Source: an uncultured Prochlorococcus sp. | GTDB taxonomy: Bacteria; Cyanobacteriota; Cyanobacteriia; PCC-6307; Cyanobiaceae | Direction of reading: 5' to 3' | NCBI GenBank assembly: GCA_902594875.1 | Contig: CACJNU010000002.1 | Location: 1-64,000 of the forward strand | Length of the DNA: 64,000 bases | In this document: in pieces, positions 54,564 to 63,251 of the stretch | Layout: each line of letters begins with the position of its first letter | Position numbering within the stretch: the stretch's first letter is position 1 | Made by a program: the position numbers and the translations under genes | The notes under the pieces: generated by a model | Told to the model about the DNA's origin: nothing | The model's input: only the letters and a program-made list of their open reading frames with translations | Database searches by the model: none

Positions 54564-56264
54564 CTAAATTACTGTTTTAAGATTTTTTTTTATGTAATCT
54601 TCTCCTCTTGTAGGATTTCCCCAAATAATTTCTCCATTTTTAAAGCAAACGCAACCCGGTCCTCCGTTTTTGATTTTTTTCAAATCTTTAATCTTTACTA
54701 AATTAATTGGAACTTTAATGTTTCTTTTTGCCTTACTAAATAAAGCAGCTAGATCTGCAGCTATTTGAAGATCTTGTTCAGATGCTGCTTGAGATGAAGA
54801 CTTCAAAACTACATGACTGCCTGGTGATTCCTGTGCATGAAACCATAAATCGCCTTTTTTTGAGAACTTAAAGCTTATTAAATCATTTTGCCTCATATTT
54901 CGCCCTACCTGAAGCTTTAATCCTGTGGGAGTGTCGACTTGAATTGGTGAAGACTCTATCTCATATGTATTTTTCTGATCTTCTCTTTGCTTCTTGATAT
55001 GGATATTAAACTCGTTACATATTTCTTCCATAATTTCTTCTAGTAGTTTGATTCTCATAAAAAGTTTTTCATGAGTTAAAGAATTTAAATTTTCTAGAAG
55101 CGTAGTGAATTCATCTAATCTCTCTATATTTGTTTTGTAAATACTTAATCTTTCTTTTATTAATTCTCTAGATCTCTTTAGTTTTTTTGATTTTTTATAT
55201 AGTTTTTGTCCCTTTATTATGTCTTGTTTTTTAATTTCGTTTGAAGAAAATATACTATCAGCTTTTTCTTTATACATCTCGTAGTTTTCTGATTTTGTCA
55301 GAAGATCATATTGAATATTTAAATTCTTTCTCTCAGTATTGGTCTGTTTAAAAATAATTCCTTCAATTTTCTTTTCCAATAATTCAAGTTTTTTTTGTTT
55401 CAGATGATAATCATAATAATTCTCTAAACTTGTGCATAAATCTATTTTATTTTCGCAGTTAATTTTCTTATCAAAAAACCAAACGCAATAAAAATCTTTG
55501 TTGAATGTAGAAAAGTTAAAGTTATTGTTTTTAAACCTGTTTATCCAAATCTTCCAATTTTTAAAAATCTCCTTTAAGTCTGAGTTGCTAATCAAATCAA
55601 TATTTTTTCCCATTATTTCTGAATTAACAGTTGAGCTAACAACCTCTAATTGTTTTGTGAGGATAGGGCTTACTCCTTGATAGGTATTTATTAAACAGTT
55701 TTTCAAAGACTCAGGTACTATTGAAATTGAGTCTTTCCATGATTGAAAAGACTCATCTTCTCTAGGTTGTTTTTTGAGATTTACTGGAGGGCCAGAATAA
55801 ATTGATCCTGTTGAAATTGTTCTAAAACTAGATTGACTTGATTTAATTTGTTTACCAACGGCGATTATTTTATGTTTATTATCCAGATAAAAAATATTAC
55901 TATGTTTTCCCATTAATTCAAAAATTAAATACTTATTAATTTCATCTCCAGGTTTTTTCGCAAAACTAAATTTTATAACTCTCTCGAAATCATCTTGATC
56001 AATCGAAATTAAAGCCATATACTTTAGTCCATATCTTATTTGTTTAGAAAGTGTGCTTTCTCTCCCAATCTTTTCTGGCTTATTTATCTTTAGGATTCTT
56101 GGAGAGTCTCCATTCCATGAAACTTCTAACCATGTTTGAGAATCAACTCCTCTGAAACATAATTGAATTGTATTAGGCTCTGGTTGTTGGGCAGTCTCGA
56201 ACTTTGTAGGTAAGATGTTATTTGTCAAATAATGCAAGACAGATCTAATAGATGTAATATCCAT
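54564..56264 (-). CDS. rqcH: NFACT/RqcH family ribosome quality-control protein
   Basis: A 566-aa protein. It has an N-terminal NFACT-N domain (MDITSIRSVLHYLTNNILP and CFRGVDSQTWLEVSW), a long coiled-coil region (residues 270-430, rich in Lys, Glu and Leu), and a C-terminal NFACT-R domain with SPGSHVVLKSSS and KRNIKVPINLVKIKDLKK. RqcH adds alanine tails to nascent chains on stalled 50S subunits. The usual DR/H pairs of the N-domain are hard to judge here. I chose ATG 56264; an ATG eight codons earlier is also open. Confidence 0.87.
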   Translation of the reverse strand: MDITSIRSVLHYLTNNILPTKFETAQQPEPNTIQLCFRGVDSQTWLEVSWNGDSPRILKINKPEKIGRESTLSKQIRYGLKYMALISIDQDDFERVIKFSFAKKPGDEINKYLIFELMGKHSNIFYLDNKHKIIAVGKQIKSSQSSFRTISTGSIYSGPPVNLKKQPREDESFQSWKDSISIVPESLKNCLINTYQGVSPILTKQLEVVSSTVNSEIMGKNIDLISNSDLKEIFKNWKIWINRFKNNNFNFSTFNKDFYCVWFFDKKINCENKIDLCTSLENYYDYHLKQKKLELLEKKIEGIIFKQTNTERKNLNIQYDLLTKSENYEMYKEKADSIFSSNEIKKQDIIKGQKLYKKSKKLKRSRELIKERLSIYKTNIERLDEFTTLLENLNSLTHEKLFMRIKLLEEIMEEICNEFNIHIKKQREDQKNTYEIESSPIQVDTPTGLKLQVGRNMRQNDLISFKFSKKGDLWFHAQESPGSHVVLKSSSQAASEQDLQIAADLAALFSKAKRNIKVPINLVKIKDLKKIKNGGPGCVCFKNGEIIWGNPTRGEDYIKKNLKTVI

Positions 56265-56337
56265 TATCTGTGGAACACCTTTTTGCATTATTCCTTTTTA
56301 ATTCACAAGATGTTTATTTTACTGTAAAAAATTTAAT

Positions 56338-56892
56338 ATGAAAAATCAAAAAAAACTTATAATCCTTACTGGACCTAGCGGGGTAGGTAAAGGAACAGTT
56401 GTTAAAGAAATATTAGGTAAAGAAAAAAATTGTTGGCTTTCAATATCTGCAACTACAAGAGAACCTAGAGAGGGAGAGAAGGACGGAGAAAATTATTATT
56501 TCTTAAATCAAGAAAAGTTTAAAGAAATGATTGAACAAAACCTTTTCCTTGAATGGGCTCAATTTGCTGGAAACTACTATGGAACCCCTTTGTCTTCTGT
56601 TAATGAGAAAATAAAAAAAGGATTTACCGTACTACTTGAAATTGAAGTAGAGGGTGCAAGGCAAATAAAAAATAAGTTTCCTAATTCACTGTCAATATTT
56701 TTACTTCCTCCGGATAAAGAAGAATTAGAGAGAAGAATAAGAAATAGAGGTACTGAAAAAGAAGAGGCAATTAAAAAAAGACTCTCAAGGGCTAATTATG
56801 AGATTTCAGTATCAAATCAATTTGATTTTGCATTAACAAATCACAATGTTGATGAAACAGCAAAAAAAATAATCAAGTTAATAAAAACTTGA
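56338..56892 (+). CDS. gmk: Guanylate kinase
   Basis: A 184-aa P-loop kinase: LTGPSGVGKGTVVKEI (Walker A), SISATTREPREGEKDGENYYF for GMP binding (residues 36-56), VLLEIEVEGARQIK and IFLLPPDKEELERRIRNR. It phosphorylates GMP to GDP. The length is about 20 residues short of E. coli Gmk, at the C-terminus, which is usual for compact versions. It is divergent from rqcH across 73 bases and converges on psaJ with 14 bases between the stops. Confidence 0.96.
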   Translation: MKNQKKLIILTGPSGVGKGTVVKEILGKEKNCWLSISATTREPREGEKDGENYYFLNQEKFKEMIEQNLFLEWAQFAGNYYGTPLSSVNEKIKKGFTVLLEIEVEGARQIKNKFPNSLSIFLLPPDKEELERRIRNRGTEKEEAIKKRLSRANYEISVSNQFDFALTNHNVDETAKKIIKLIKT

Positions 56893-56906
56893 TTATTTTC
56901 TCTTTA

Positions 56907-57041
56907 TCAACTCATTGGATGGAATAATAAATCAGGGAAAAACCTATTAAATTCAATAATTATTCCAGCTGTAAGACTTAGCCAAATTGCTGCTACGACT
57001 GGAGCAGATCTGACAAATTTTGTGTTTAGAATTTTGAACAT
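56907..57041 (-). CDS. psaJ: Photosystem I reaction-centre subunit IX (PsaJ)
   Basis: A 44-aa single-TM protein. The sequence begins [20 protein letters not shown] and continues [20 protein letters not shown] before HPMS, matching PsaJ throughout: a stromal N-terminus, one helix and a short lumenal tail. It sits 27 bases after the psaF stop, the standard psaFJ order. PsaJ holds PsaF in place and contacts antenna chlorophylls. It is short enough to be missed by length-filtered gene calling. Confidence 0.95.
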   Translation of the reverse strand: MFKILNTKFVRSAPVVAAIWLSLTAGIIIEFNRFFPDLLFHPMS

Positions 57042-57068
57042 TTGTTTTATAAAAGTTTTTAAGGATGT

Positions 57069-57623
57069 TTAGCGAGGACCATTAAGTGTAATATTGTTAT
57101 CTTTCTCTCTTAAATCTCCATTTCTACCTTGTTTGTTAGCAAGAAGAGGCCATTGCGCTCCTTTTACAAGACATTTTCTGGCTAAGTCTAGGTCAATAAT
57201 GATCTCAAGATCTGCTGGATTCTTGGTCTTTTTTGATTCAATGAGATACTCTCTTCCTGACCAACCTATAATTCCAGCAATGTAAATGAACAATACTCCT
57301 GGAATAAGTAAATCCCCTTCATGACCTCTATTTAAAAGGGCTCCCCATGGCTCCAGAGGAGGTCCAATTATTAAATGTGGAAGACCATCATCTCCGCATG
57401 ATGCTTTTCCATATCTTTCAAATCTTGCGATGTCTTTTTGTGTAGTTGCAGAATTTGCTCTCTCAATGAATTTAGGATTCTCAGAGCATTTTGTGAGGGC
57501 TGAAGCAGTATATTCTGTGCTAGCTCTATCTGCGTTTAAGGCAGGTCCATTTGCAGCTAGAGCAATTGGAGTAATTCCGAGGAACAGAAAAACTGAGGTT
57601 ATGATTGAAAAAAAGAATTTCAT
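57069..57623 (-). CDS. psaF: Photosystem I reaction-centre subunit III (PsaF)
   Basis: A 184-aa PSI subunit. A lumenal signal peptide (FFFSIITSVFLFLGITPIALA) is followed by a lumenal domain with two cysteines (LTKCSENPKF and GKASCGDDGLPHLI) expected to form a disulfide, then PPLEPWGALLNRGHEGDLLIPG and one TM helix. It helps dock the electron donor on the lumenal side. I chose ATG 57623 (MKFFF); another ATG lies three codons upstream. It is followed by psaJ. Confidence 0.96.
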   Translation of the reverse strand: MKFFFSIITSVFLFLGITPIALAANGPALNADRASTEYTASALTKCSENPKFIERANSATTQKDIARFERYGKASCGDDGLPHLIIGPPLEPWGALLNRGHEGDLLIPGVLFIYIAGIIGWSGREYLIESKKTKNPADLEIIIDLDLARKCLVKGAQWPLLANKQGRNGDLREKDNNITLNGPR

Positions 57624-57697
57624 AAGTTGCAATCTTTAATTCCTTATAGTGTATTAAGTAAGAAATTAATATTAAAATAAAACAAGTTGAATCAAAA

Positions 57698-58768
57698 ATG
57701 CATAAAGTTTTAGCTATTGAAACAAGTTGTGATGAGACATCTGTCTCAATAGTTTCTAATATTGGCGATACTTTCAGAATACATTCAAATATTATTGCCT
57801 CTCAAATTGAAGATCATTCAAAATGGGGAGGAGTTGTACCTGAACTTGCAGCTAGAAAGCATTTAGAGTTATTACCTTTTGTTTTAGATAAGGCTTTAGA
57901 AGAATCAAAAATTAAGATTGAAGAAGTCGATTATATTGCATCAACTGTAGCTCCTGGATTAGTTGGTTGCTTACGAGTTGGCTCTATAACTGCAAGATCA
58001 CTTTGCATGTTGCATTCAAAACCATTTTTGGGAATTCATCATTTGGAGGGGCATTTATCTTCAATTCTATTTTCAGAAAACTATCCAAAGAAATCTTTTC
58101 TTACATTACTTGTAAGCGGCGGGCATACTGAATTGATAAAGGTTGATGATAGGAGGGGAATGCAAAGACTTGGGAAAAGTTTTGATGATGCTGCTGGAGA
58201 AGCCTTTGATAAAGTTGGCAGATTATTAGGTCTTAGCTATCCAGGAGGACCGGCAATTGAAAAGATTGCTAAAAATGGGGACCCGATGAAATTTAATTTA
58301 CCAAAATGTAAGATCTCTGATAAAAAAGGTGGATTTCTCAAATATGATTTCTCTTTTAGTGGTCTAAAAACTGCCGTATTAAGATTAGTTGAGAGAATAA
58401 ATTTGGATGGGGAGACAGTTCCAATTCCAGATATTGCTGCAAGTTTTGAAAGAGTAGTGGCAGAGGTGTTGGTAGAGAGAACAATAAAATGCGCGGAAGA
58501 CCATAGCTTGGATAATGTTGTTGTGGTTGGGGGCGTGGCTGCTAACAATACATTAAGAAAAATGATGATTAGTGAAGCTAATAAAAAATCTATTAAAGTT
58601 CATTTAGCACCTCTTGATCTTTGTACAGATAATGCGGCAATGATTGGAGCGGCGGCGTTGTTCAGAATCAAATTTAAGGATCATTTAAGTTCCCTTAAAT
58701 TAGGTGTCGCAGGAAGACTATCAATTGAACAAGCAAATACCCTTTATGAAGAAAACCCTCCTTTCTAA
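57698..58768 (+). CDS. tsaD: tRNA N6-adenosine threonylcarbamoyltransferase TsaD
   Basis: A 356-aa ASKHA-fold metalloenzyme that completes t6A37 in tRNAs reading ANN codons. The N-terminus is VLAIETSCDETSVSIV, the iron/zinc-binding motif is HHLEGHLSSI, and LVSGGHTEL, SFDDAAGEAFDKVGRLLG and VVVGGVAANNTLR are typical. A length of 356 residues matches bacterial TsaD. The next gene, an hli, begins after five bases. Confidence 0.97.
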   Translation: MHKVLAIETSCDETSVSIVSNIGDTFRIHSNIIASQIEDHSKWGGVVPELAARKHLELLPFVLDKALEESKIKIEEVDYIASTVAPGLVGCLRVGSITARSLCMLHSKPFLGIHHLEGHLSSILFSENYPKKSFLTLLVSGGHTELIKVDDRRGMQRLGKSFDDAAGEAFDKVGRLLGLSYPGGPAIEKIAKNGDPMKFNLPKCKISDKKGGFLKYDFSFSGLKTAVLRLVERINLDGETVPIPDIAASFERVVAEVLVERTIKCAEDHSLDNVVVVGGVAANNTLRKMMISEANKKSIKVHLAPLDLCTDNAAMIGAAALFRIKFKDHLSSLKLGVAGRLSIEQANTLYEENPPF

Positions 58769-58773
58769 TTTCA

Positions 58774-58950
58774 ATGAACAAACAACCTAAAATCGAGATT
58801 AAAGAGACAAAAAACTTCGTTGATAAAAAGGAACTGAATTTGTGGAAAAGAGGTTTTACCCCTCAAGCTGAAATATGGAATGGAAGAATGGCAACTGTTG
58901 GTATAGGAATTATTCTTATAATTATTGCTTTAATAAGTCAGTTTTCTTAA
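58774..58950 (+). CDS. hli: High-light-inducible protein (Hli/SCP), single-helix LHC-like
   Basis: A 58-aa protein starting at ATG 58774. The hallmark GFTPQAEIWNGRMATVGIG, a chlorophyll-binding helix with conserved Glu, Asn and Arg (ExxNGR), is followed by a hydrophobic IILIIIALI stretch. Hli proteins bind chlorophyll and carotenoid and protect photosystems during light stress; Prochlorococcus carries many. This one has a longer polar N-terminus (28 residues) and looks like a chromosomal core type rather than a phage-type copy. It is followed by a hairpin with a T-rich tail. Confidence 0.93.
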   Translation: MNKQPKIEIKETKNFVDKKELNLWKRGFTPQAEIWNGRMATVGIGIILIIIALISQFS

Positions 58951-58974
58951 TAGAAATAAAATTAATTTTCTTAA

Positions 58975-59012
58975 AGTAGTTTTGAAAGAATTTTCAAAAT
59001 TACTCCTTTTTA
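58975..59012 (+). terminator. Terminator after hli
   Basis: A 13-bp stem with one G-U pair (58975-58987 with 58992-59004), a 4-nt loop and a CCTTTTTAT tail, starting 25 bases after the hli stop. Position and T tract support termination of the tsaD-hli transcript. Confidence 0.7.
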
Positions 59013-59110
59013 TCTGATGAATTAAATTAAAAAGTATTGTATTTATTGGACTTGAGATAATATTGTTGATTTAATCAAAATAATGAATATTTTATTATTT
59101 ATAATTTTAT

Positions 59111-60316
59111 ATGACGCCTGAAAGGCTTGGATTACTTTGGGGGATAACTGTATTTGCAGGTGCTTGCGCTCGATTATTTTCTTCTTTTACAGGATTCCCA
59201 AGTGTTGTTATTTTATTGCTTTCTGGATTATTCATTGGAAGATCAGGATTAGGACTAGTTGAGCCATTAGATCTCGGGCAAGGGCTTGAAACTATTGTGG
59301 GGCTTTTGGTCTGTTTGGTTCTTTTTGAAGGGGGATTAAATTTAAAACTGCCTGAGGGGAATATAAGAAATGCTGTTTTGAAAATTTCATTGGTAAGACT
59401 TTTTATTTCATTATCAGCTGGAATTTTTATTGCTCATTGGCTGGCTGGCCTCTCATGGCAAGTCGCAGGAATATATAGTGCCATAGTTCTAGCTACTGGA
59501 CCAACAGTTGTCTCTCCATTAGTGGAACAAATAAAATTAACTTCTCCACTTTCGGAGGTTTTAAAAGCTGAGGGGTTGTTGCTTGAACCAATTGGTGCAG
59601 TACTAGCATTACTGCTTTTAGAACTGACTTTAGGGGACCTTCGTGGTATTAACGATGTATTTATAGCATTAATGCAAAGATTAGGGGGAGGAGTATTAAT
59701 CGGATTAAGTGCAGGATGGTTACTATCAGAAATTTTAAAAAAAATAAAAAATGAAGCCTCATTTGGTATAGAGCTTCAAGTTACCCTTGGATTTATTTTC
59801 CTTGTGTATGGAATTTGCGAATATTTTTTACCAGAATCAGGCTTGCCAGCTTCAGTCGCGGCAGGTTTTATTGTAGGCAAAAGGGAAGTTATAGATAAGG
59901 AGAGATTGGATAATCTAATAGGTGAATTAGCTCAATTAGCAATAACAGTTCTTTTCCCTCTTTTGGCCGCTGATGTATCTTGGGGTGAATTAAGTCCCCT
60001 TGGCTGGGGAGGGGTTGTTTGCGTTTTTATGTTGATGGTAATTGTTCGACCTATCTCTATCTGGATAGCAACAATGGGGAGAGACTTGAACTTAAAAGAA
60101 AAAATATTTTTAGCCTGGTTAGCTCCAAGAGGAATTGTTACTGCAGCGGTAGCTTCTCTTTTTTCTATAAGATTAGAGCAGGCAGGTATCCTTGGGGCTG
60201 GCCGTCTCCAGGGCTTAGTTTTTCTTACTATTTTGATGACAGTTGGAATACAAGGACTTTCAGCTAAACCTTTGGCAAATAGGCTTGAATTAGGCCAAAA
60301 AAATAATTTCGATTGA
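59111..60316 (+). CDS. Cation:proton antiporter (CPA family, NhaP-like)
   Basis: A 401-aa membrane protein with 11-12 TM helices. VEPLDLGQGLETIVGLLVCLVLFEGGLNLKL and YSAIVLATGPTVVSPLVEQ match the core ND-type ion-binding region of CPA1/CPA2 antiporters; GFIVGKREV and WLAPRGIVTAAVASLFS also fit. It probably exchanges Na+ or K+ for H+ at the plasma membrane. Its stop touches the gltX stop with no spacer, so the two share their 3' ends. Confidence 0.93.
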   Translation: MTPERLGLLWGITVFAGACARLFSSFTGFPSVVILLLSGLFIGRSGLGLVEPLDLGQGLETIVGLLVCLVLFEGGLNLKLPEGNIRNAVLKISLVRLFISLSAGIFIAHWLAGLSWQVAGIYSAIVLATGPTVVSPLVEQIKLTSPLSEVLKAEGLLLEPIGAVLALLLLELTLGDLRGINDVFIALMQRLGGGVLIGLSAGWLLSEILKKIKNEASFGIELQVTLGFIFLVYGICEYFLPESGLPASVAAGFIVGKREVIDKERLDNLIGELAQLAITVLFPLLAADVSWGELSPLGWGGVVCVFMLMVIVRPISIWIATMGRDLNLKEKIFLAWLAPRGIVTAAVASLFSIRLEQAGILGAGRLQGLVFLTILMTVGIQGLSAKPLANRLELGQKNNFD

Positions 60317-61747
60317 TTAAAGACATCTTTCAATTCGAGTTCTATCAGTTTTACTCTCTGCGAAAAGCTCCCAGCTTTGAATTAAATCTGGTCCACTAAG
60401 AGATCCAAAAAAGGCTACTCTTAATGATTTCATTAATATCCCTTTTTTAATATTATGAATTTTCGAGATTTCGTTTATTATTCCTTTGGCTTTCTCTTCA
60501 TCTAGTTTTGTAGTATTTTGCTCAATTAAATAATTTAAGATTTTTTTAAGAGATGATTTACCATCATTGTTTTCCAGAAAATCTTTACCTTCTTTTTGAA
60601 TTGGAGGTATTAAGAAAAATGGTTTTGATTGATCAATGGAATCTGTTAAAAGAGTCAAAGAGTCTCTAAGCAAAATTGCTAATTTGCAAGCCCATTCTTG
60701 AGATGGCGGCACCCAACCATTATCATCCCAGTAATGCTTCATTATCTGACTTAATTTTATTGATTCCATATTTTTTATATATTGAGAATTAATCCAGTTG
60801 AGTTTTTCCCAACTGAATTTAGCTCCAGCTTTATTTATGTCTGATAATTCAAAAATTTTAGATATTTCACCAAGTGAAAGTATTTCTCTTTCGCCAGATT
60901 TTGGAGACCAACCTAAAAAGGCCATATAGTTCGATAAGGCCTCAGGTAAATAACCCATATCTCTAAATTCGTCGATTGAAGTAACGCAATCTCTTTTAGA
61001 TAATTTTTTCCCTTCATTATTCAGTATTAGGGGTGTATGTGAAAAAGTCGGCAAATTAAAATTTAATGCTTTATAAATCAATATTTGTTTTGCAGTGTTC
61101 GAGATATGGTCTTCCCCCCTTACAACATGAGTAATATTCATGAAATTATCATCAACTACAACTGCAAGATTATACAAAGGATCTCCAATCTCATATCCCT
61201 TTGCCCTTCTTGATAAAACTAAATCACCCCCTAAGTCCTTTCCTTGCCATTTAATTTTCCCCCTTATCTGATCTTCCCATGTAATTTGAATTTCTTCATC
61301 AATCTTAAACCTTATTACTGAAGTCCTGCCTTTGGATATGAATGTTTCTATTTCTTCTTTTGAAAGACTTCTGTGCCTATTATCATGCTTTGGAGGAAAT
61401 CCTTTCTTTTTTTGTTCTTCTCTTAATTCAGAAATTTCATCTTCTGTTGTAAAGCACCTATATGCAGCTCCACAATCCAAAAGCTTTTTGATATGAATTT
61501 TGTGAATCGAAATTCGGTCACTTTGCTTTATAGGTTCTTCATCCCATTTAAGTCCAAGCCACTTCAAGCCCTCTAATATATTTTTTGTATATTCAGATTT
61601 AGATCGAAGAAAATCTGTATCTTCTATTCTGATAAGAAATTTTCCACCTATTTTTTGTGCGTACAACCAGTTGAATAATGCTGTTCTCGCTGTCCCAATA
61701 TGAAATAAACCCGTAGGACTTGGAGCTAGTCTTAAACGTTTTTCCAA
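60317..61747 (-). CDS. gltX: Glutamyl-tRNA synthetase
   Basis: A 476-aa class I synthetase. The HIGH-like motif is in LAPSPTGLFHIGTARTALFNWL, the KMSKS-like motif is GKKLSKRDC, and DTDFLRSKSEYT and RGEDHISNTAKQ are typical. In cyanobacteria it is non-discriminating and also charges tRNA-Gln, which is then amidated; this also supplies Glu-tRNA for chlorophyll and haem synthesis. It lies 17 bases after the tRNA-Asp gene on the same strand. Confidence 0.97.
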   Translation of the reverse strand: MEKRLRLAPSPTGLFHIGTARTALFNWLYAQKIGGKFLIRIEDTDFLRSKSEYTKNILEGLKWLGLKWDEEPIKQSDRISIHKIHIKKLLDCGAAYRCFTTEDEISELREEQKKKGFPPKHDNRHRSLSKEEIETFISKGRTSVIRFKIDEEIQITWEDQIRGKIKWQGKDLGGDLVLSRRAKGYEIGDPLYNLAVVVDDNFMNITHVVRGEDHISNTAKQILIYKALNFNLPTFSHTPLILNNEGKKLSKRDCVTSIDEFRDMGYLPEALSNYMAFLGWSPKSGEREILSLGEISKIFELSDINKAGAKFSWEKLNWINSQYIKNMESIKLSQIMKHYWDDNGWVPPSQEWACKLAILLRDSLTLLTDSIDQSKPFFLIPPIQKEGKDFLENNDGKSSLKKILNYLIEQNTTKLDEEKAKGIINEISKIHNIKKGILMKSLRVAFFGSLSGPDLIQSWELFAESKTDRTRIERCL

Positions 61748-61764
61748 ATTTCTTTTAGAAAAAA

Positions 61765-61838
61765 CGGGACCGACGGGATTCGAACCCGCAACTTCCGCCG
61801 TGACAGGGCGGTGCTCTAACCAGTTGAACTACGGTCCC
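61765..61838 (-). tRNA. tRNA-Asp (GTC)
   Basis: A 74-nt cloverleaf on the minus strand. The acceptor GGGACCG pairs with CGGTCCC at the 3' side, the anticodon loop CTGTCAC gives GTC, and the T arm GCGGG-TTCGAAT-CCCGT is perfect. The discriminator is G and CCA is not encoded. A GTTCTAAA/TTTAGAAC stem-loop (61847-61866) lies just upstream of its 5' end. Confidence 0.98.
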
Positions 61839-61988
61839 AGAGTTTTGTTCTAAATTTATTTAGAACTTCATTCTTAAAATTATCAGATCATAATACTTAA
61901 TTTATGGGGTTGTAATAAAAAAAATTTATTAATTTGAGGATTTACATAAATAATTAGTTTTTCTAACTGCCTTAGTATAAAAAACTAT

Positions 61989-62183
61989 TTATTTTTGAGG
62001 TCTAAAACCAGCAGGTTCTATCAACCTAACTTGATTGCCTCTAGCAGTAAATTCTCTGCCTTGGTCACTTTGTACCACAACTCTTCCACCAGACTTAACT
62101 CTGATAACTCTTGCACGAACCCATCCTAAAGCTGCTGATTCGAGGACTTTAACTACGTCCCCAGGTTGAAGATCTAACTCCAT
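61989..62183 (-). CDS. Hyperconserved-type 64-aa protein of marine picocyanobacteria
   Basis: A 64-aa basic protein (MELDLQPGDVVKVLESAALG...) with a KOW/SH3-like feel: GDVVKVLESA, GWVRARVIRVKSGG, RVVVQSDQGREFTARG. It lies between two tRNA genes beside rplS and gltX. I recall a report of a nearly invariant 62-64-aa protein in Prochlorococcus and marine Synechococcus with this neighbourhood, and this looks like it. The Arg/Gly/Val content and GC-rich codons contrast with the AT-rich surroundings, consistent with strong purifying selection. Its function is unknown; nucleic-acid or ribosome binding is possible. Confidence 0.85.
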   Translation of the reverse strand: MELDLQPGDVVKVLESAALGWVRARVIRVKSGGRVVVQSDQGREFTARGNQVRLIEPAGFRPQK

Positions 62184-62218
62184 CTTATGAAAAAATAATT
62201 TACATAATGTTGATCAAA

Positions 62219-62291
62219 CGCGTCGTGGAGGACTTGAACCCCCGACATCAGGTTTTGGAGACCTGCGTTCTACCAACTGAACTAACGACGC
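62219..62291 (-). tRNA. tRNA-Trp (CCA)
   Basis: A 73-nt cloverleaf on the minus strand. The acceptor GCGTCGT pairs with ACGACGC, the anticodon loop CTCCAAA gives CCA at 62258-62256, and the T arm is GGGGG-TTCAAGT-CCTCC. The discriminator is G and no CCA is encoded. It lies between rplS and the 64-aa protein gene on the same strand. Confidence 0.98.
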
Positions 62292-62344
62292 ATTTAGATG
62301 ATTATAAGCGTCTTTGTGACCAATAAGTTGATTAATTTACAACT

Positions 62345-62815
62345 TTATCGATCAAAGCGTTGTTTTACGCGAGTAGCTTTTCCTACTCTATCTCTCAGAT
62401 AGAATAATTTAGCTCTTCTTACTTTACCTCTACGTTCAACTTTTAGAGAGGCAACCTGTGGACTATGTAGCATAAATACTCTTTCAACACCTATACCCTG
62501 AAAAATTCTTCTTACTGTAATAGTCTGGTTAATACCTCCATGCCTTTTTGCTATGACAACGCCTTCATAAGGTTGGACTCTTTCTTTATTACCTTCTGTA
62601 ATTTTTACTCCAACTTTAACAGTGTCCCCAACATATATTTCAGGTAATTCTTTTTTTAATTGTTCATTCTCAAATTCCTTAATAAGGTTGGATGCGCTTA
62701 AGGTTTGCGTATTCTCAGAAACCGTATTTGTTTCTTTTGGTTCAACTGCTACATCAACTGATGCGTCAGCTTTAATACCGGTTTCTAATTCTTTCTCTTG
62801 TTTCTCTTTAGCCAT
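62345..62815 (-). CDS. rplS: 50S ribosomal protein L19 with long acidic N-terminal extension
   Basis: A 156-aa protein. Residues 45-156 are a normal L19 ([48 protein letters not shown]), located at the 30S-50S interface near bridge B8. The first 40 or so residues are an extra Lys/Glu/Thr-rich extension with no fold. Long N-termini on L19 are seen in marine cyanobacteria. It is transcribed towards tRNA-Trp, the 64-aa gene, tRNA-Asp and gltX, which might form a translation-related unit. Confidence 0.96.
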   Translation of the reverse strand: MAKEKQEKELETGIKADASVDVAVEPKETNTVSENTQTLSASNLIKEFENEQLKKELPEIYVGDTVKVGVKITEGNKERVQPYEGVVIAKRHGGINQTITVRRIFQGIGVERVFMLHSPQVASLKVERRGKVRRAKLFYLRDRVGKATRVKQRFDR

Positions 62816-62847
62816 TTTGGTCTTTTTTGTCCTACAAGTTCTATATC

Positions 62848-63156
62848 TTAACCTTTTGACTCGCCTTTAGTAACCTTTTTGGTAAATGAAATTGTTTTTG
62901 AAAACATTTGGAATCCTGTTACGAGCATCCATAAAACTCCAAGCGAATTCAATATTACGTATATAATTTCGCCATTATCTCCAAGCCATTCGCCCTCATG
63001 GAGAGACATTAACCAATGAACTTGTTCTCTAGAGTAACCTAGCAAATCTTTTGAAACCCTATAAAGAAGACCAGTAATTGAAGATATAAATAATGGAAGA
63101 AAAACCCAGGGCGCCAAAGCCTTATGAAATTGCCTAGAATTAAATAAAGTTTTCAT
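62848..63156 (-). CDS. PepSY-like small membrane protein
   Basis: A 102-aa membrane protein with two TM helices: [21 protein letters not shown] (12-32) and [20 protein letters not shown] (about 64-83). The loop has a histidine-rich [15 protein letters not shown], recalling PepSY-associated TM proteins, where RxxHxxLG-type segments occur. Function is unknown; relatives may bind haem or iron. It starts 95 bases before map on the other strand and ends 32 bases from the rplS start on the same strand. Confidence 0.75.
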   Translation of the reverse strand: MKTLFNSRQFHKALAPWVFLPLFISSITGLLYRVSKDLLGYSREQVHWLMSLHEGEWLGDNGEIIYVILNSLGVLWMLVTGFQMFSKTISFTKKVTKGESKG

Positions 63157-63251
63157 TTTTGTTTCTTTCGCATTGTTATTGATAGATTTAAGGTAGCCAA
63201 GACCATAAAGGCTATTTTGAAGATATTTACTTATTACTATTATTTATTCCA

